The notes beneath the pieces were generated by a model that saw only the letters and a list, made by a program, of their open reading frames with translations, did not search any database and was not told the origin of the DNA. A program made the translations under genes and the position numbers. A stretch of 64,000 nt of DNA, taken from positions 1-64,000 of the forward strand of contig JBEHXV010000016.1 in assembly GCA_048498515.1 (NCBI GenBank), written 5' to 3'. Of this stretch, positions 1 through 8,809 are shown in pieces. The first letter of the stretch is position 1, and every line of letters begins with the position of its first letter. Source of the stretch: UBA4416 sp048498515 (GTDB lineage Bacteria > Bacteroidota > Bacteroidia > B-17B0 > Aurantibacillaceae).

Positions 1-36
1 GTATCATGATCGGGATCAGGAACCCGATCATGATAC
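1..36. repeat. Perfect 14-bp inverted repeat at the window edge, inside sprA
   Basis: Positions 1-14 (GTATCATGATCGGG) are the exact reverse complement of 23-36, with an 8-base spacer. It lies inside the sprA reading frame, and the encoded peptide is itself nearly palindromic (IMIGFLIPIMI). A hairpin this perfect is unexpected in coding sequence; it could be real or a fold-back artefact at a contig end. Confidence 0.7.
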
Positions 37-3000
37 TTTTTATACTGGCAAGGTTAGGGTTACCAACAACTGTAATCATGTTACTGCCATCTTCTTCAAA
101 ATACGGTTTCTGAGCCAGGGTCAGGTCTATGCTTCCATTAACCGCGTTACGGTTTATTTTGGCACCCGTTAGTTTTTCAAAATCAAGTACAAATTCATTA
201 TCCGTTGGCCAAACACCATATTTACCATCGTCGGTATTAGGGTCATAAGTACCGGCAGGTGTTAACTTAACAGGAATTTCATACTCGTAATAGTTGTTAT
301 TGAAATCGGATCCTAAACGAATGAACACACTCACATCTCCATCATTTAACGGATCGTTATTCAATTTTTCGGCGTGCATGAACATTTTCATTTTTTTAAA
401 CGAACGCACATCCAGGTCGGTATTTTTAATAATGGCGCGGCTGTCGCCATCCTGCAGGTTACAAACCCTTAATGATAAAGCCTGCTCGTTCAATAATACC
501 AGGTTAGTGGTTTGCACGTTTTGCTGTTGGTTAATGCCCGGAGGAATAACATAGTTAACTGGTGTTTTCGATCCGTTTTCCTGCAAGCTCACTGCCGATA
601 CATCAAAAGAAGTGGTATTATCGTCATTGGCAATATACTCACCAGGTCTTTTCAGGTCATAGGCATAACGTCTCCAGTCGCTACGTACCAGCTCAAAACG
701 TGCCAAACGGCATACCACAGGACGGTCGAAACCAGTCATGAACACGCGCATGAAACGAATGGAGTTGAAGCCTTCGATAGAACCAACCGCTTTTTCAAAT
801 TCGGCAATAGGAACCTTGAACTGGTACCATTTTACACTTTTATTTGTGCTTCCAATGACGGCAGCACCATCCAATACGTTTACAAGGTAGTTGTTACCAA
901 TATTGGACGGGTCCATATCCTGTTTCGAGATCTTAATGTGATACTGGTAGTAATTCTCCGATTCATTCAAGGTATTATCCTTGTTAATATCCTCAATATT
1001 AGGGTTATTGGATCCGGCGCTTGGAACCGATTTATCAGGATACTGTTGTTCCGTAGGAGAGTTACCTTCCGGGTTATTGTATTTTTTATAACGGTGCAAT
1101 GTATTTCCTTCAAGTGTTGGTAAATCATCGTAATCGCCACCTCTGAAGAAGTGGTAACGGTCGGTGCTCGGATCGTCGAGCACGGCAGCTTTAGCATCTC
1201 CACTGGCCCCTGAGGCATTCATGGCATTGATAAAGCTGGAAAATTTTGTTGCCTCATCAGGATCCGATAAACCATCATACCCCACATCCTGGAACGGACG
1301 CTCGGCAGGATCATTTAAAAATGAGTTGGAGATAGGAGATAATGCCGGAGAAACGCCCAGGTTTGAACTTACCACAGGCAGTGAACCATTGGCACCACCA
1401 GGGCTGCCCGGTAGCCCATTTTCGTAGGTCATTTTACCATCCTTCAAAATATCTTCGCTCACGTTACCAATGTTAATATACATATCACCACTTGGTGGAT
1501 CATTGGGATCCATGCCCGGATAGGTATCGGCTTTATAATCTTCGTTGAATGGATCCATCATCCAGAACTGTACATACTCAATATTGGCGGCCTGGAAGTC
1601 GTTAGTTTCCAAACGACGCATGATCCCGCCCCAGCGTGTTTCCGGGTTTGCCAGGCTTCCATCATTTAAAATACCTTTTGTGTAAGCTGATGGGTTAACA
1701 TCATAATTGTAAGGCCCCCTTTCACCAGGATAAAAAGCAAGGTCAAGTAAAGGCAATACAACCTGTTGTCCGTTTGGTGGTGTTTTGCTTGGGAACAATT
1801 CCGTTTCCAACACCTGGCGCATAAAGTTATTGGAATATATTTCTTCGGTGATTTTTGCCGGCTTTATACCACCATTTTGGAAACCATAAAACAGGTTATC
1901 AATATTGTACCAGTTAAATTGCGCACGGTTGGCCCCAGTTCTTGTATCATCAAACAAGGCTGCCTCAGGAAATAATGAGTTTTGTCCCTGTGGAATACTT
2001 GCCAGCGACCAGGCGCTTGGGCTCTTTAAATCAATAAGCGAGATACTACCTTCAAAATCATCCACATAAGAGTTACCATTCTTACCAATGGCTTTGGCAT
2101 TACCCGGCACCAGCTGGGCAAACTCACCCTGGGTGGTAAGGCTACTCATTTCCTTGGTGTTTATCAATGGGATCTTATCAATAACACGGGTTAAGAATGG
2201 AAGGTCGGTTTTGTAGTTATAATCTACACCCCAAATGGTGTTTGACACCGGCTCATCGCCAATGGTTACTTTTTGTGTAACCGGTTTCTCATTTAAATGT
2301 AATAAGGTTCCTCCCAGGGTCAGGTCTTTGTTCACTTTAAAATCCAAACGGGTACCAAAGAGGCTCTTTTGCTGAACGTTAAATAAGGAGTTACTTTCAG
2401 TACTTACTTTAATATTGGCTCCCGAGTTAAGGATACTTTCGTTAATGATCTTTACACGACCCAGGGTATAATCCACGGTATAATCCTGGTTCTCCACCAG
2501 TTTTTGCCCATTAGCGGTAACCGAAACGGCGCCTTGCGGAATGTTGAGCGCATTCAACGAAATCTCGGAACCCGATGCCGATTTGTAAGAGCCTTTAATT
2601 TTATAACGGTTCTTTTCGGGCAACTGTTGCGCTACAGTTCGGGTAGAGTCATACAATTCCTGGAAAATGTATTTATTGGCCGCCGGGAAATCATCGGCTG
2701 CGAATTTATCCCTCAGGTTATTACCGAAAGGTTCTTTTGATGATAGATAAATACGCCCGTTGTTAGGGTTAATGGTGTAATCTTTCACAAAATCGTACAC
2801 CCCATCGGAATATGGATCGCCGTTAACGCTTAATTTATCCAATTCCATAACCTGCACCAGTAGTTTACCGTTCACGCTTCCACTAGGAATATATGGTACG
2901 TCGACACCTGTTTCGATGTTGTTATAATAAATATCGCATTTAAAATCCTGCGGGTTTAAGTTATAAGCTCCCAGGGAGTATACGTTCTTCATCATCAAAT

Positions 3001-4648
3001 CCCATGTGCTGAACTTAGGGTTTACGACGTTACCGCTACGTAATAATTTAAGGTACAATGGCCCTGTGGCAAACTGGTCACTAAATTCCCCCACCTGGTA
3101 AACTTTACCGTTGTATGTGTATTGGTAAGCAACCGCCACTGTCTGGTCATTATTAATGGATTGGTTAATGGAGATAAAACCCAAACGGTTGTTGTAGGTA
3201 AATTCGGTTGGGTTTAACTTACGCGCTTTTTGAACGAACACATAATCCCTGTCGGACTGCATAAAGCCTCCATTTGGGTTGCAGCTATTTGTGGCAATGG
3301 AGCTACTTTGCAAAGAGGCATTGATGGCCGAAGCGCTTATGTTAGTTCTTGCAGGCATGATGCTCAAACCCGGAGTAGTATCGGTTAAGATCTTGTAAAG
3401 TGTGTTGGCATTATTGTGCGGTTGAACACCGGCACTGTCCGCGATTCTGTAAAGAGGATTTGTTTGGCACAAAGCACTGCTTAAGGATGGATTAACATGT
3501 GCCGAATCCTCACCCAGGTCGGCAAAAGCCGCAAAATCCCTGGTTTGATCGGTACTACCGGTTTGGTTGGTAATGTAAACCTCTATTTTGGTAATTACAA
3601 TGGGAGTTGAAGGAACCGGCAAGGATTTCATCCAGGTATCATAATTATCCCTGAAGTAATGGCCCAGGAAGAAGTGTTTGTTAACCTCGTAATTATCGGC
3701 CGTAACCGTAAAATATTGTGTTTGCGCGCCGCCCTGTACCGAAACCTCCTGTTTTTTACCACGCTGCTGCGAGAACAAGGCGGTTGCGGTTAAGCGCCCA
3801 AACTGTAAGGTTGTTTTTACCCCAAACAAGCTTTGGCTTCCGGTAATTAAAGTACTGTTTAAAGGCATGCTTACGTTACCCGCCTCTATTTTTTTAATGA
3901 TCTCATCCTCGTAACCGGTATACTCCAGTTTCATTTGGTTTTCCCAGTCAAAGGAAGCCTCGGTATTATAACTCGTTGTAATTTTCAGCTTATCCCCAAT
4001 CTTTCCAATTAAGTTTAACTGGATACGCATGTTAAAATCGAAGTTGGTAACCTTTTGCTGACGTTGAGGAATAGCAGGGTTCAATGTTTTGTTACGGTTT
4101 AGCGCAAAAATAAGCTCCGCAGTTCCGGTAGGTTTAATATCAACCGTATTACCACCAAAGATCCGGTCAAATATTTCGCTGTTAACGGTGAGTTTAGGAA
4201 CAAGCCCTTTTTTATTTTGGTTATTAAGGTCTTCGGCTTTTATTTTTGATTTCCAGTGATCTTTCACTGCTTGCTTAAACAACTGGTCCTGGTAATCCTG
4301 GAACTCTACATACGTTTCGGGACGGTAATCCAGGTCACCCATTTTTTGGGTCACATCGTAATTACCTGTTTTTGGGTTGTAAGTTGTTTCGGTTTTTATG
4401 TTCGACGGCGTTTCAAGGTACAAACCGCTCTTGTCGTCGTACATTGGCTGCGAACCATTGTTATCGTTGAACTTATAAGGCAGATCGTCTTTGTTAACAA
4501 TTGGCGAATCGGGGTTCAGAATGGGAGTATTATAAAAATAATGCGGTTTACTCAACGGATTGTTTTTAGCCTTAGAGCCAACAACCACGCTCATTAAGCC
4601 AATAGTAGCAGAACCAACAACAAGAAATTTAACGACTCCTTTTACCAC
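1..4648 (-). CDS. sprA: T9SS outer-membrane translocon SprA (Sov), 3' end missing
   Basis: SprA is the very large outer-membrane beta-barrel that forms the translocation pore of the type IX secretion system; it is also needed for gliding in motile species. Reading the minus strand from a GTG at 4648 gives about 1549 uninterrupted codons running off the left edge; full SprA proteins are usually about 2300-2500 residues, so roughly the last third is absent. Recognisable family features are an N-terminal hydrophobic segment (about residues 5-25), the early FQDYQDQLFKQAVKDHWK region, KLTVNSEIFDRIFGG, and the VPGNAKAIGKNGNSYVDDFEG and FAADDFPAANKYIF segments. The GTG lies six bases after the ruvA stop codon, an arrangement common in Bacteroidota where ruvA precedes sprA; only TTA and AGC codons lie upstream before an in-frame stop, so no ATG is available except an internal one at residue 19. 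The last residues before the window edge fall in a perfect hairpin and look unlike the family (see findings). Confidence 0.95.
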   Translation of the reverse strand, partial: MVKGVVKFLVVGSATIGLMSVVVGSKAKNNPLSKPHYFYNTPILNPDSPIVNKDDLPYKFNDNNGSQPMYDDKSGLYLETPSNIKTETTYNPKTGNYDVTQKMGDLDYRPETYVEFQDYQDQLFKQAVKDHWKSKIKAEDLNNQNKKGLVPKLTVNSEIFDRIFGGNTVDIKPTGTAELIFALNRNKTLNPAIPQRQQKVTNFDFNMRIQLNLIGKIGDKLKITTSYNTEASFDWENQMKLEYTGYEDEIIKKIEAGNVSMPLNSTLITGSQSLFGVKTTLQFGRLTATALFSQQRGKKQEVSVQGGAQTQYFTVTADNYEVNKHFFLGHYFRDNYDTWMKSLPVPSTPIVITKIEVYITNQTGSTDQTRDFAAFADLGEDSAHVNPSLSSALCQTNPLYRIADSAGVQPHNNANTLYKILTDTTPGLSIMPARTNISASAINASLQSSSIATNSCNPNGGFMQSDRDYVFVQKARKLNPTEFTYNNRLGFISINQSINNDQTVAVAYQYTYNGKVYQVGEFSDQFATGPLYLKLLRSGNVVNPKFSTWDLMMKNVYSLGAYNLNPQDFKCDIYYNNIETGVDVPYIPSGSVNGKLLVQVMELDKLSVNGDPYSDGVYDFVKDYTINPNNGRIYLSSKEPFGNNLRDKFAADDFPAANKYIFQELYDSTRTVAQQLPEKNRYKIKGSYKSASGSEISLNALNIPQGAVSVTANGQKLVENQDYTVDYTLGRVKIINESILNSGANIKVSTESNSLFNVQQKSLFGTRLDFKVNKDLTLGGTLLHLNEKPVTQKVTIGDEPVSNTIWGVDYNYKTDLPFLTRVIDKIPLINTKEMSSLTTQGEFAQLVPGNAKAIGKNGNSYVDDFEGSISLIDLKSPSAWSLASIPQGQNSLFPEAALFDDTRTGANRAQFNWYNIDNLFYGFQNGGIKPAKITEEIYSNNFMRQVLETELFPSKTPPNGQQVVLPLLDLAFYPGERGPYNYDVNPSAYTKGILNDGSLANPETRWGGIMRRLETNDFQAANIEYVQFWMMDPFNEDYKADTYPGMDPNDPPSGDMYINIGNVSEDILKDGKMTYENGLPGSPGGANGSLPVVSSNLGVSPALSPISNSFLNDPAERPFQDVGYDGLSDPDEATKFSSFINAMNASGASGDAKAAVLDDPSTDRYHFFRGGDYDDLPTLEGNTLHRYKKYNNPEGNSPTEQQYPDKSVPSAGSNNPNIEDINKDNTLNESENYYQYHIKISKQDMDPSNIGNNYLVNVLDGAAVIGSTNKSVKWYQFKVPIAEFEKAVGSIEGFNSIRFMRVFMTGFDRPVVCRLARFELVRSDWRRYAYDLKRPGEYIANDDNTTSFDVSAVSLQENGSKTPVNYVIPPGINQQQNVQTTNLVLLNEQALSLRVCNLQDGDSRAIIKNTDLDVRSFKKMKMFMHAEKLNNDPLNDGDVSVFIRLGSDFNNNYYEYEIPVKLTPAGTYDPNTDDGKYGVWPTDNEFVLDFEKLTGAKINRNAVNGSIDLTLAQKPYFEEDGSNMITVVGNPNLASIKSIMIGFLIPIMI

Positions 4649-4654
4649 GCTTAA

Positions 4655-5248
4655 TTACATATTTTTTAATGCCGACTTTATCAGCAGTTCTACATTATCT
4701 GTTGCTATACCTTGTTGTTTCGTTGCTTTTTCAATAGCCTTTTCTGCGGCCATTTTAGGGAAGCCAAGCGTAACTAGGGCCATTAACGCCTCATCTTTAT
4801 TTTTATTGTATGACGGGTTTAAAATTTGGGAAATACCACCTTCGTGTTTGCCCATTTTTCCTTTCAGGTCAACAACAATGCGCTGCGCGGTTTTTTCGCC
4901 AACGCCCTTAATGCTCTTTAATAAAGCCACATTGGCCGTGTTAATGGCGCCGGCAATTTCGGGAGCGCTTAATGACGACAGCATTAAGATAGCGCTTCCA
5001 CCACCTACACCCGAAACCGAAATCAATTTACGGAACAACTCACGCTCCTCGGCATCGGCAAAGCCAAAATAACGTGGATTGTCGTCTCTTACATAAATGC
5101 TTTCCACAAATAATTTTGCGCTGGTTTTACCCTGTATTTGCGAATAGGTGGTGAGAGAAATCAATAGCCCATAGCCTACTCCATTGCACTCAATAACTGC
5201 CATAGCAGGGTTCAGTTCGGCTATTTGCCCGGTAACGTAACTTATCAT
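4655..5248 (-). CDS. ruvA: Holliday junction branch migration protein RuvA
   Basis: RuvA binds four-way Holliday junctions as a tetramer and loads the RuvB motor to drive branch migration during recombinational repair. The 197-residue protein has the normal family length. The N-terminal OB-fold domain covers about residues 1-62, followed by two helix-hairpin-helix motifs (ISVSGVGGGSAILML near 76-90 and LKSIKGVGEKTAQRIVVDL near 110-128) and a C-terminal RuvB-binding three-helix domain (about 150-197). The ATG at 5248 begins MISYVTGQIAEL, the usual start. It precedes sprA on the same strand with only six bases between the ruvA stop and the sprA GTG, so the two are probably co-transcribed. Confidence 0.97.
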   Translation of the reverse strand: MISYVTGQIAELNPAMAVIECNGVGYGLLISLTTYSQIQGKTSAKLFVESIYVRDDNPRYFGFADAEERELFRKLISVSGVGGGSAILMLSSLSAPEIAGAINTANVALLKSIKGVGEKTAQRIVVDLKGKMGKHEGGISQILNPSYNKNKDEALMALVTLGFPKMAAEKAIEKATKQQGIATDNVELLIKSALKNM

Positions 5249-5414
5249 AGTTTAAGGAGGCTGAAAATAGCAATATTTTTGTAATCCGTAAAAAATAATT
5301 TTGCGCATTTTTTAAGGCTTTTTTCGTATTTTAGAGGGCATTTTAACATTTTGTTGTTTGCATCTTTTAAGACCTACTAAACTGTTTAGTATTTTTATAA
5401 TCTTAAAAAAATAT

Positions 5415-5422
5415 TATATTTG
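5415..5422 (+). promoter_or_regulatory. Bacteroidota -7 promoter element for plsY
   Basis: TATATTTG matches the TAnnTTTG -7 consensus of the Bacteroidota primary sigma factor, 23 bases before the TTG start of plsY. I see no clear -33 TTG at the right spacing. Confidence 0.5.
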
Positions 5423-5445
5423 TGTAACCAAAACTTAAACTACAT

Positions 5446-6078
5446 TTGGAAACCTTACTTATTGTATCCCTCCTTTTAGGGGCTTATTTAATAGGCTCTA
5501 TCCCAACCGCTGTGTGGTGGGGAAAAAGGTACTACGGTATTGATGTTCGTGAATTTGGCAGCGGAAATGCCGGAGCCACCAACACATTCAGGGTTTTAGG
5601 TAAAAAGGCCGGGATTCCGGTATTGTTTATCGATATTCTGAAAGGGACGCTGGCCGTTTTACTGGTTTACTTTTCCAGCTATGAGTTTGATAGTAATGAG
5701 TTTGTGACCCTTGAGCTGGGACTTGGCATTGCTGCCCTGGTTGGCCACGTATTCCCGGTTTATGCCGGTTTTAGGGGCGGAAAAGGAGTTGCCACCATTT
5801 TAGGGATTGTTATTTGCCTTACCCCGGTTACCAGCTTATTTGTACTCTCGGTATTTTTAATTGTATTACTGGCTACCAAATACGTTTCTTTGTCGTCAAT
5901 GACAGCGGGCCTGAGTTTCCCTATCTTTTTAAACCTGGTGCTTAAGAATGAGAACCAAATGTTAATGATCTTTTCGGTCCTGGTAGCAGCTTTGTTGATC
6001 CTGACCCACAAAAAGAACATTACCCGTTTGTTAAAACGCCAGGAATCGAAAGTAAACCTCTTCGCCAAAAAAGCGTAG
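5446..6078 (+). CDS. plsY: Glycerol-3-phosphate acyltransferase PlsY
   Basis: PlsY is an inner-membrane enzyme that transfers the acyl group from acyl-phosphate to glycerol 3-phosphate, the first step of phospholipid synthesis. The 210 residues contain the family signatures: GSGNAGATN at about 38-46, GFRGGKGVAT at about 108-117, and a C-terminal positively charged THKKNITRLLK. Five to seven hydrophobic segments are spread along the protein, as expected. The reading frame has no upstream ATG; the start is a TTG at 5446 giving METLLIVSLLLGAYLIGSIP, which matches the N-terminus of homologues. It stands alone on the plus strand, divergent from ruvA-sprA. Confidence 0.96.
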   Translation: METLLIVSLLLGAYLIGSIPTAVWWGKRYYGIDVREFGSGNAGATNTFRVLGKKAGIPVLFIDILKGTLAVLLVYFSSYEFDSNEFVTLELGLGIAALVGHVFPVYAGFRGGKGVATILGIVICLTPVTSLFVLSVFLIVLLATKYVSLSSMTAGLSFPIFLNLVLKNENQMLMIFSVLVAALLILTHKKNITRLLKRQESKVNLFAKKA

Positions 6079-6096
6079 ATCGTTTTATTCAGCTAT

Positions 6097-6525
6097 TTAC
6101 CAATCCCTGTTACTGATAAGCTCTTCTATATCGGCTTTAAAGCCATAGGTTTTGGAAATAAAATCAATGTCGGCAGCAATGGCTTCCCTTGCCACCGTTT
6201 CTATTTCGCTCTGGTGAAGCATAAATTCGTTATTCAGTTCATTGAATTGCTGTGTTGCCTTATGGGTAAGCTCAAGTAATTGGGTAGTGTTTTGAGGTTT
6301 TTTCAGTTCTATATTACTGCACAAACCAATCAGTATGTTCTTTCCCTTATCAACCAAAAATGGTGGATAGTAGGTATCACGCTGCATAGGCTCCAAAAAA
6401 ACATGCGTGCGGATCTCCTCATTTTTTATTCCCTGTATTTCCGGAACGGATGCCTTGTTTTCTTTAACACCCGAATTACAGCAGGTCAAAAAAATGAGAA
6501 CCGGCAAAAAGATCAGCTTTTTCAT
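6097..6525 (-). CDS. DUF5713-like lipoprotein
   Basis: A 142-residue protein with a lipoprotein signal peptide (MKKLIFLPVLIFLTCC, probable lipidated Cys at 15 or 16). The mature part contains a stretch resembling the DUF5713 family, with GKNILIGLC near the middle, LELTHKATQQFNELNNEF, and a conserved C-terminal ISKTYGFKADIEELISNRDW. The family has no established function; DUF5713 members are usually soluble and cytoplasmic, so the lipoprotein signal here is unusual. It ends close to the convergent plsY stop (18 bases apart) and is followed upstream by other small membrane or lipoproteins on the same strand. Family assignment is from memory of the motif, so moderate. Confidence 0.75.
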   Translation of the reverse strand: MKKLIFLPVLIFLTCCNSGVKENKASVPEIQGIKNEEIRTHVFLEPMQRDTYYPPFLVDKGKNILIGLCSNIELKKPQNTTQLLELTHKATQQFNELNNEFMLHQSEIETVAREAIAADIDFISKTYGFKADIEELISNRDW

Positions 6526-6548
6526 TCGATTGCTTTTCGTTATGTATG

Positions 6549-6929
6549 TTACGATTTACCTTTATAATTCATTAAACCTTTTACGCACTGAACACCTCCG
6601 AACACAATAGCGCCCCAGAATATGTACCCAATTTCGGCGGCGGTAGCAACAAGCCCGCCCACACACCATAAGGCGCCATATAAAATATCTTTTTTGGCGC
6701 GGTCGTTTATGAGTTCCTGCTCGGCATCGCTCATACTCATCTCCTGGATCTCGTCAACAGGATATTTCTCATTCAGGTCCTGTTCGTTAAGGATCAGTCT
6801 TCTTTTTATGGCTTCTTTTACGGCGGCATCAACCGCTTCTTTTTGGTAAGTATTCCTCGTTTTTAAGGTCTTTATTAAGACCGTGTCAGGGTGTTCTGAC
6901 ATTACTTCTTCGAATTTGTTTTCAAACAT
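6549..6929 (-). CDS. Small membrane protein, unknown function
   Basis: I do not recognise this 126-residue protein. The longer open frame begins with a TTG at 6974; the ATG at 6929 (MFENKFEEVMSEHPD) is the more natural start. The first 75 residues are charged and predicted helical. The last 45 residues form a hydrophobic hairpin of two membrane segments rich in glycine and alanine (GALWCVGGLVATAAEIGYIFW and GAIVFGGVQCVKGLM), suggesting a soluble cytoplasmic head on a short membrane hairpin. It lies 23 bases upstream of the DUF5713-like lipoprotein gene on the same strand and could share its transcript. Confidence 0.7.
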   Translation of the reverse strand: MFENKFEEVMSEHPDTVLIKTLKTRNTYQKEAVDAAVKEAIKRRLILNEQDLNEKYPVDEIQEMSMSDAEQELINDRAKKDILYGALWCVGGLVATAAEIGYIFWGAIVFGGVQCVKGLMNYKGKS

Positions 6930-7012
6930 AGGGGAATGTTTTTTAAGTGAGTATCGGCTTATCGTTTTTTCCAACAGATACTAATTTAAGAAAAATAAAA
7001 GATACTTTAATT

Positions 7013-8071
7013 TTAATCTGTATAAAAAGAAGGTTCCTTCTTTTTCATGTACAACTTATAGCCCAGGTTAAGCCGCATGTAAAAAATATCCTGGTTTGTT
7101 TTAACATTGTATTGTACATCGCTCCCGTCTTTATCTTTATCATAAGTAAGCGTATTATTCTTGCTAAACAGTTTCCCGCCATTAGCGCTCACATCAACGT
7201 AAAAGCGATTGCCAATATAACACTTAAGCCCAAGCCCTGCCCCTACCTGGTTAAAAGTACCATCTACCTTGTCGCTCAAGGATGGTTTTTCCCAAAAGTT
7301 ATAGCCTTCCGATACGCCTTCGTGCCACATATGGTAAGTCCCCATTTTATCATACAGGTTAATGTAAAAATCGAATATTTTGTATGATAAAAATCTATAC
7401 TTATAGTCTACATAAGCGTAAGTTCTTCGCTCGTAGGTTTCATACAATGCCGTATCGCCTGTGTTATCATGTTCATTTTGCCAGCCAAAAAAGGTAAAAT
7501 CGAGTCCAAGGCTGTGCCTGCCTTTCATTAAAAACTCAGTTCCCAGGGTAAAGGTCGAAAAGTAATTATCCTCAATGATAACAAAGCCAAAGAGCTTACC
7601 TCTTAAGGCTATGGAAAAGTTCTTATCCACTGAAGAAACGGGGATCTTTGCTTTTATCCTTCGGATCGAATCGGCCCTTCGAACAGAATCCTTATTGAGA
7701 ACAAAGCTATAATCAGTAGTCTCAAGCAATTGACCAATGGACGAATAATACTTCCAAATACCAACCTTTTTACCATTATTGTAACTGCCGGTGGCATCTA
7801 TTTTACCATTGGCGTAATAATAGGTACATGAATCGTGCAATACCTCGGGCTCCATGCTGATGGCTTTTCCCTTCATTTGCAATTTGCCATTTAAATAAAA
7901 ATCCCTGATCTCGTACAGACCATTGGTTTGGTTTACCAACCTGAAATATTTTGCTTCCTGTTTTAAGCAGGGTTTCCACTTTTTAGTATACCAGGTTGTA
8001 TCGGCTGTTTGCCCCATTGCAAACAAACAAAAGCCAAACAAACACAAGGCTATAAAAAATGACCGGCTCAT
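7013..8071 (-). CDS. Exported MORN-like repeat plus beta-strand-rich barrel protein
   Basis: A 352-residue protein with a clear signal peptide (MSRSFFIALCLFGFCLFAMG, cleavage after GQ-like site). Residues about 45-130 carry short repeats of the type YYxNGKxxxxGxYxNGKKxGxWKYY, the variant MORN repeat often seen in Bacteroidota YwqK-type secreted proteins. Residues about 150-352 alternate hydrophobic and aromatic residues (for example FSIALRGKLFGFVII, HSLGLDFTFFGWQ, FYVDVSANGGKLF, FYMRLNLGYKLYMKKK) and end in an aromatic residue-rich strand, consistent with a small outer-membrane barrel. Function unknown. It is a monocistronic minus-strand gene. Confidence 0.75.
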   Translation of the reverse strand: MSRSFFIALCLFGFCLFAMGQTADTTWYTKKWKPCLKQEAKYFRLVNQTNGLYEIRDFYLNGKLQMKGKAISMEPEVLHDSCTYYYANGKIDATGSYNNGKKVGIWKYYSSIGQLLETTDYSFVLNKDSVRRADSIRRIKAKIPVSSVDKNFSIALRGKLFGFVIIEDNYFSTFTLGTEFLMKGRHSLGLDFTFFGWQNEHDNTGDTALYETYERRTYAYVDYKYRFLSYKIFDFYINLYDKMGTYHMWHEGVSEGYNFWEKPSLSDKVDGTFNQVGAGLGLKCYIGNRFYVDVSANGGKLFSKNNTLTYDKDKDGSDVQYNVKTNQDIFYMRLNLGYKLYMKKKEPSFYTD

Positions 8072-8171
8072 TAATTGTTTATATAGGATAGAAAAACAAA
8101 TTTATAGCTCTAATGTATTAATTATTGGCCGATAAAGCGATTTTTGGCACAAAACAATTTGATACCATATT

Positions 8172-8798
8172 TTAAATTAACCGGTCTACGTCATCGGAGT
8201 TGGCCGGTTTACTCAACTTAAAAAAATGGTCATCACGCATTTGAAGGTACTCTATGTCCCTGATGGCATTTAACTGATTGAGTTGAGTATCTGATGGTGC
8301 TTTAACCCACAGCATCAGCTGTGTTTCCGTGAGGGTATCCGTTTTTCCTTTAAAGCCGGTAGTTGTATAGGTAACCTGTACAAAATACAAATAGCTTGTG
8401 CTACTGATCCTGAAAATGGTATCGGGATAAACCTCCAGGTAGCTTTCCCACCAGCTAATGTTCTCAAACCTTGAAACCTCTTCTTCCGATTCGTTTTCCA
8501 CAACCTTATATCCTTTACGGCGAAGGAAATTCCTGGCATACTCCGCCTCCTTTTCCTCATCAGTAAAGCTAGCTTCTATTTCTTCGTCTGTTTTAACGCG
8601 GTTGAGGTTTTCAGCAGGAAATCCTGTTGTTTGGGCCTCTTCGAGCGTATACTTTTTACCGGTTGCGGGATCGTATAAAAACTCGTCTTCCAAATTTTTC
8701 CGGTACTTATCTTTTTCAGCCCTGTATCCTCTTGTTACATACCAAACAAACAGAGCCACCACTAATGCAAGAACTGCTAAAGGCAAAATATTTTCCAT
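8172..8798 (-). CDS. Membrane-anchored protein of unknown function
   Basis: A 208-residue protein with one N-terminal membrane segment (ILPLAVLALVVALFVWYV, residues about 4-21), a basic juxtamembrane stretch and a long acidic region (TDEEIEASFTDEEKEAEYAR). The remaining half looks like a compact alpha/beta domain ending DDHFFKLSKPANSDDVDRLI. No family recognised. The start codon is 11 bases after the stop of the upstream trypsin-like lipoprotein gene, so the two are almost certainly one operon and may act together at the cell envelope (inference from spacing only). Confidence 0.72.
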   Translation of the reverse strand: MENILPLAVLALVVALFVWYVTRGYRAEKDKYRKNLEDEFLYDPATGKKYTLEEAQTTGFPAENLNRVKTDEEIEASFTDEEKEAEYARNFLRRKGYKVVENESEEEVSRFENISWWESYLEVYPDTIFRISSTSYLYFVQVTYTTTGFKGKTDTLTETQLMLWVKAPSDTQLNQLNAIRDIEYLQMRDDHFFKLSKPANSDDVDRLI

Positions 8799-8809
8799 CC
8801 TGTAACCCT

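Noticed and set aside
294..4597. Several plus-strand open frames of 60-200 codons opposite sprA
   Set aside because: The minus strand encodes continuous SprA sequence with family motifs; the plus-strand frames have no recognisable domains and overlap each other.
4560..5072. 170-codon plus-strand frame opposite ruvA
   Set aside because: It overlaps conserved RuvA coding sequence and looks like a shadow with Ser/Phe-rich antisense composition.
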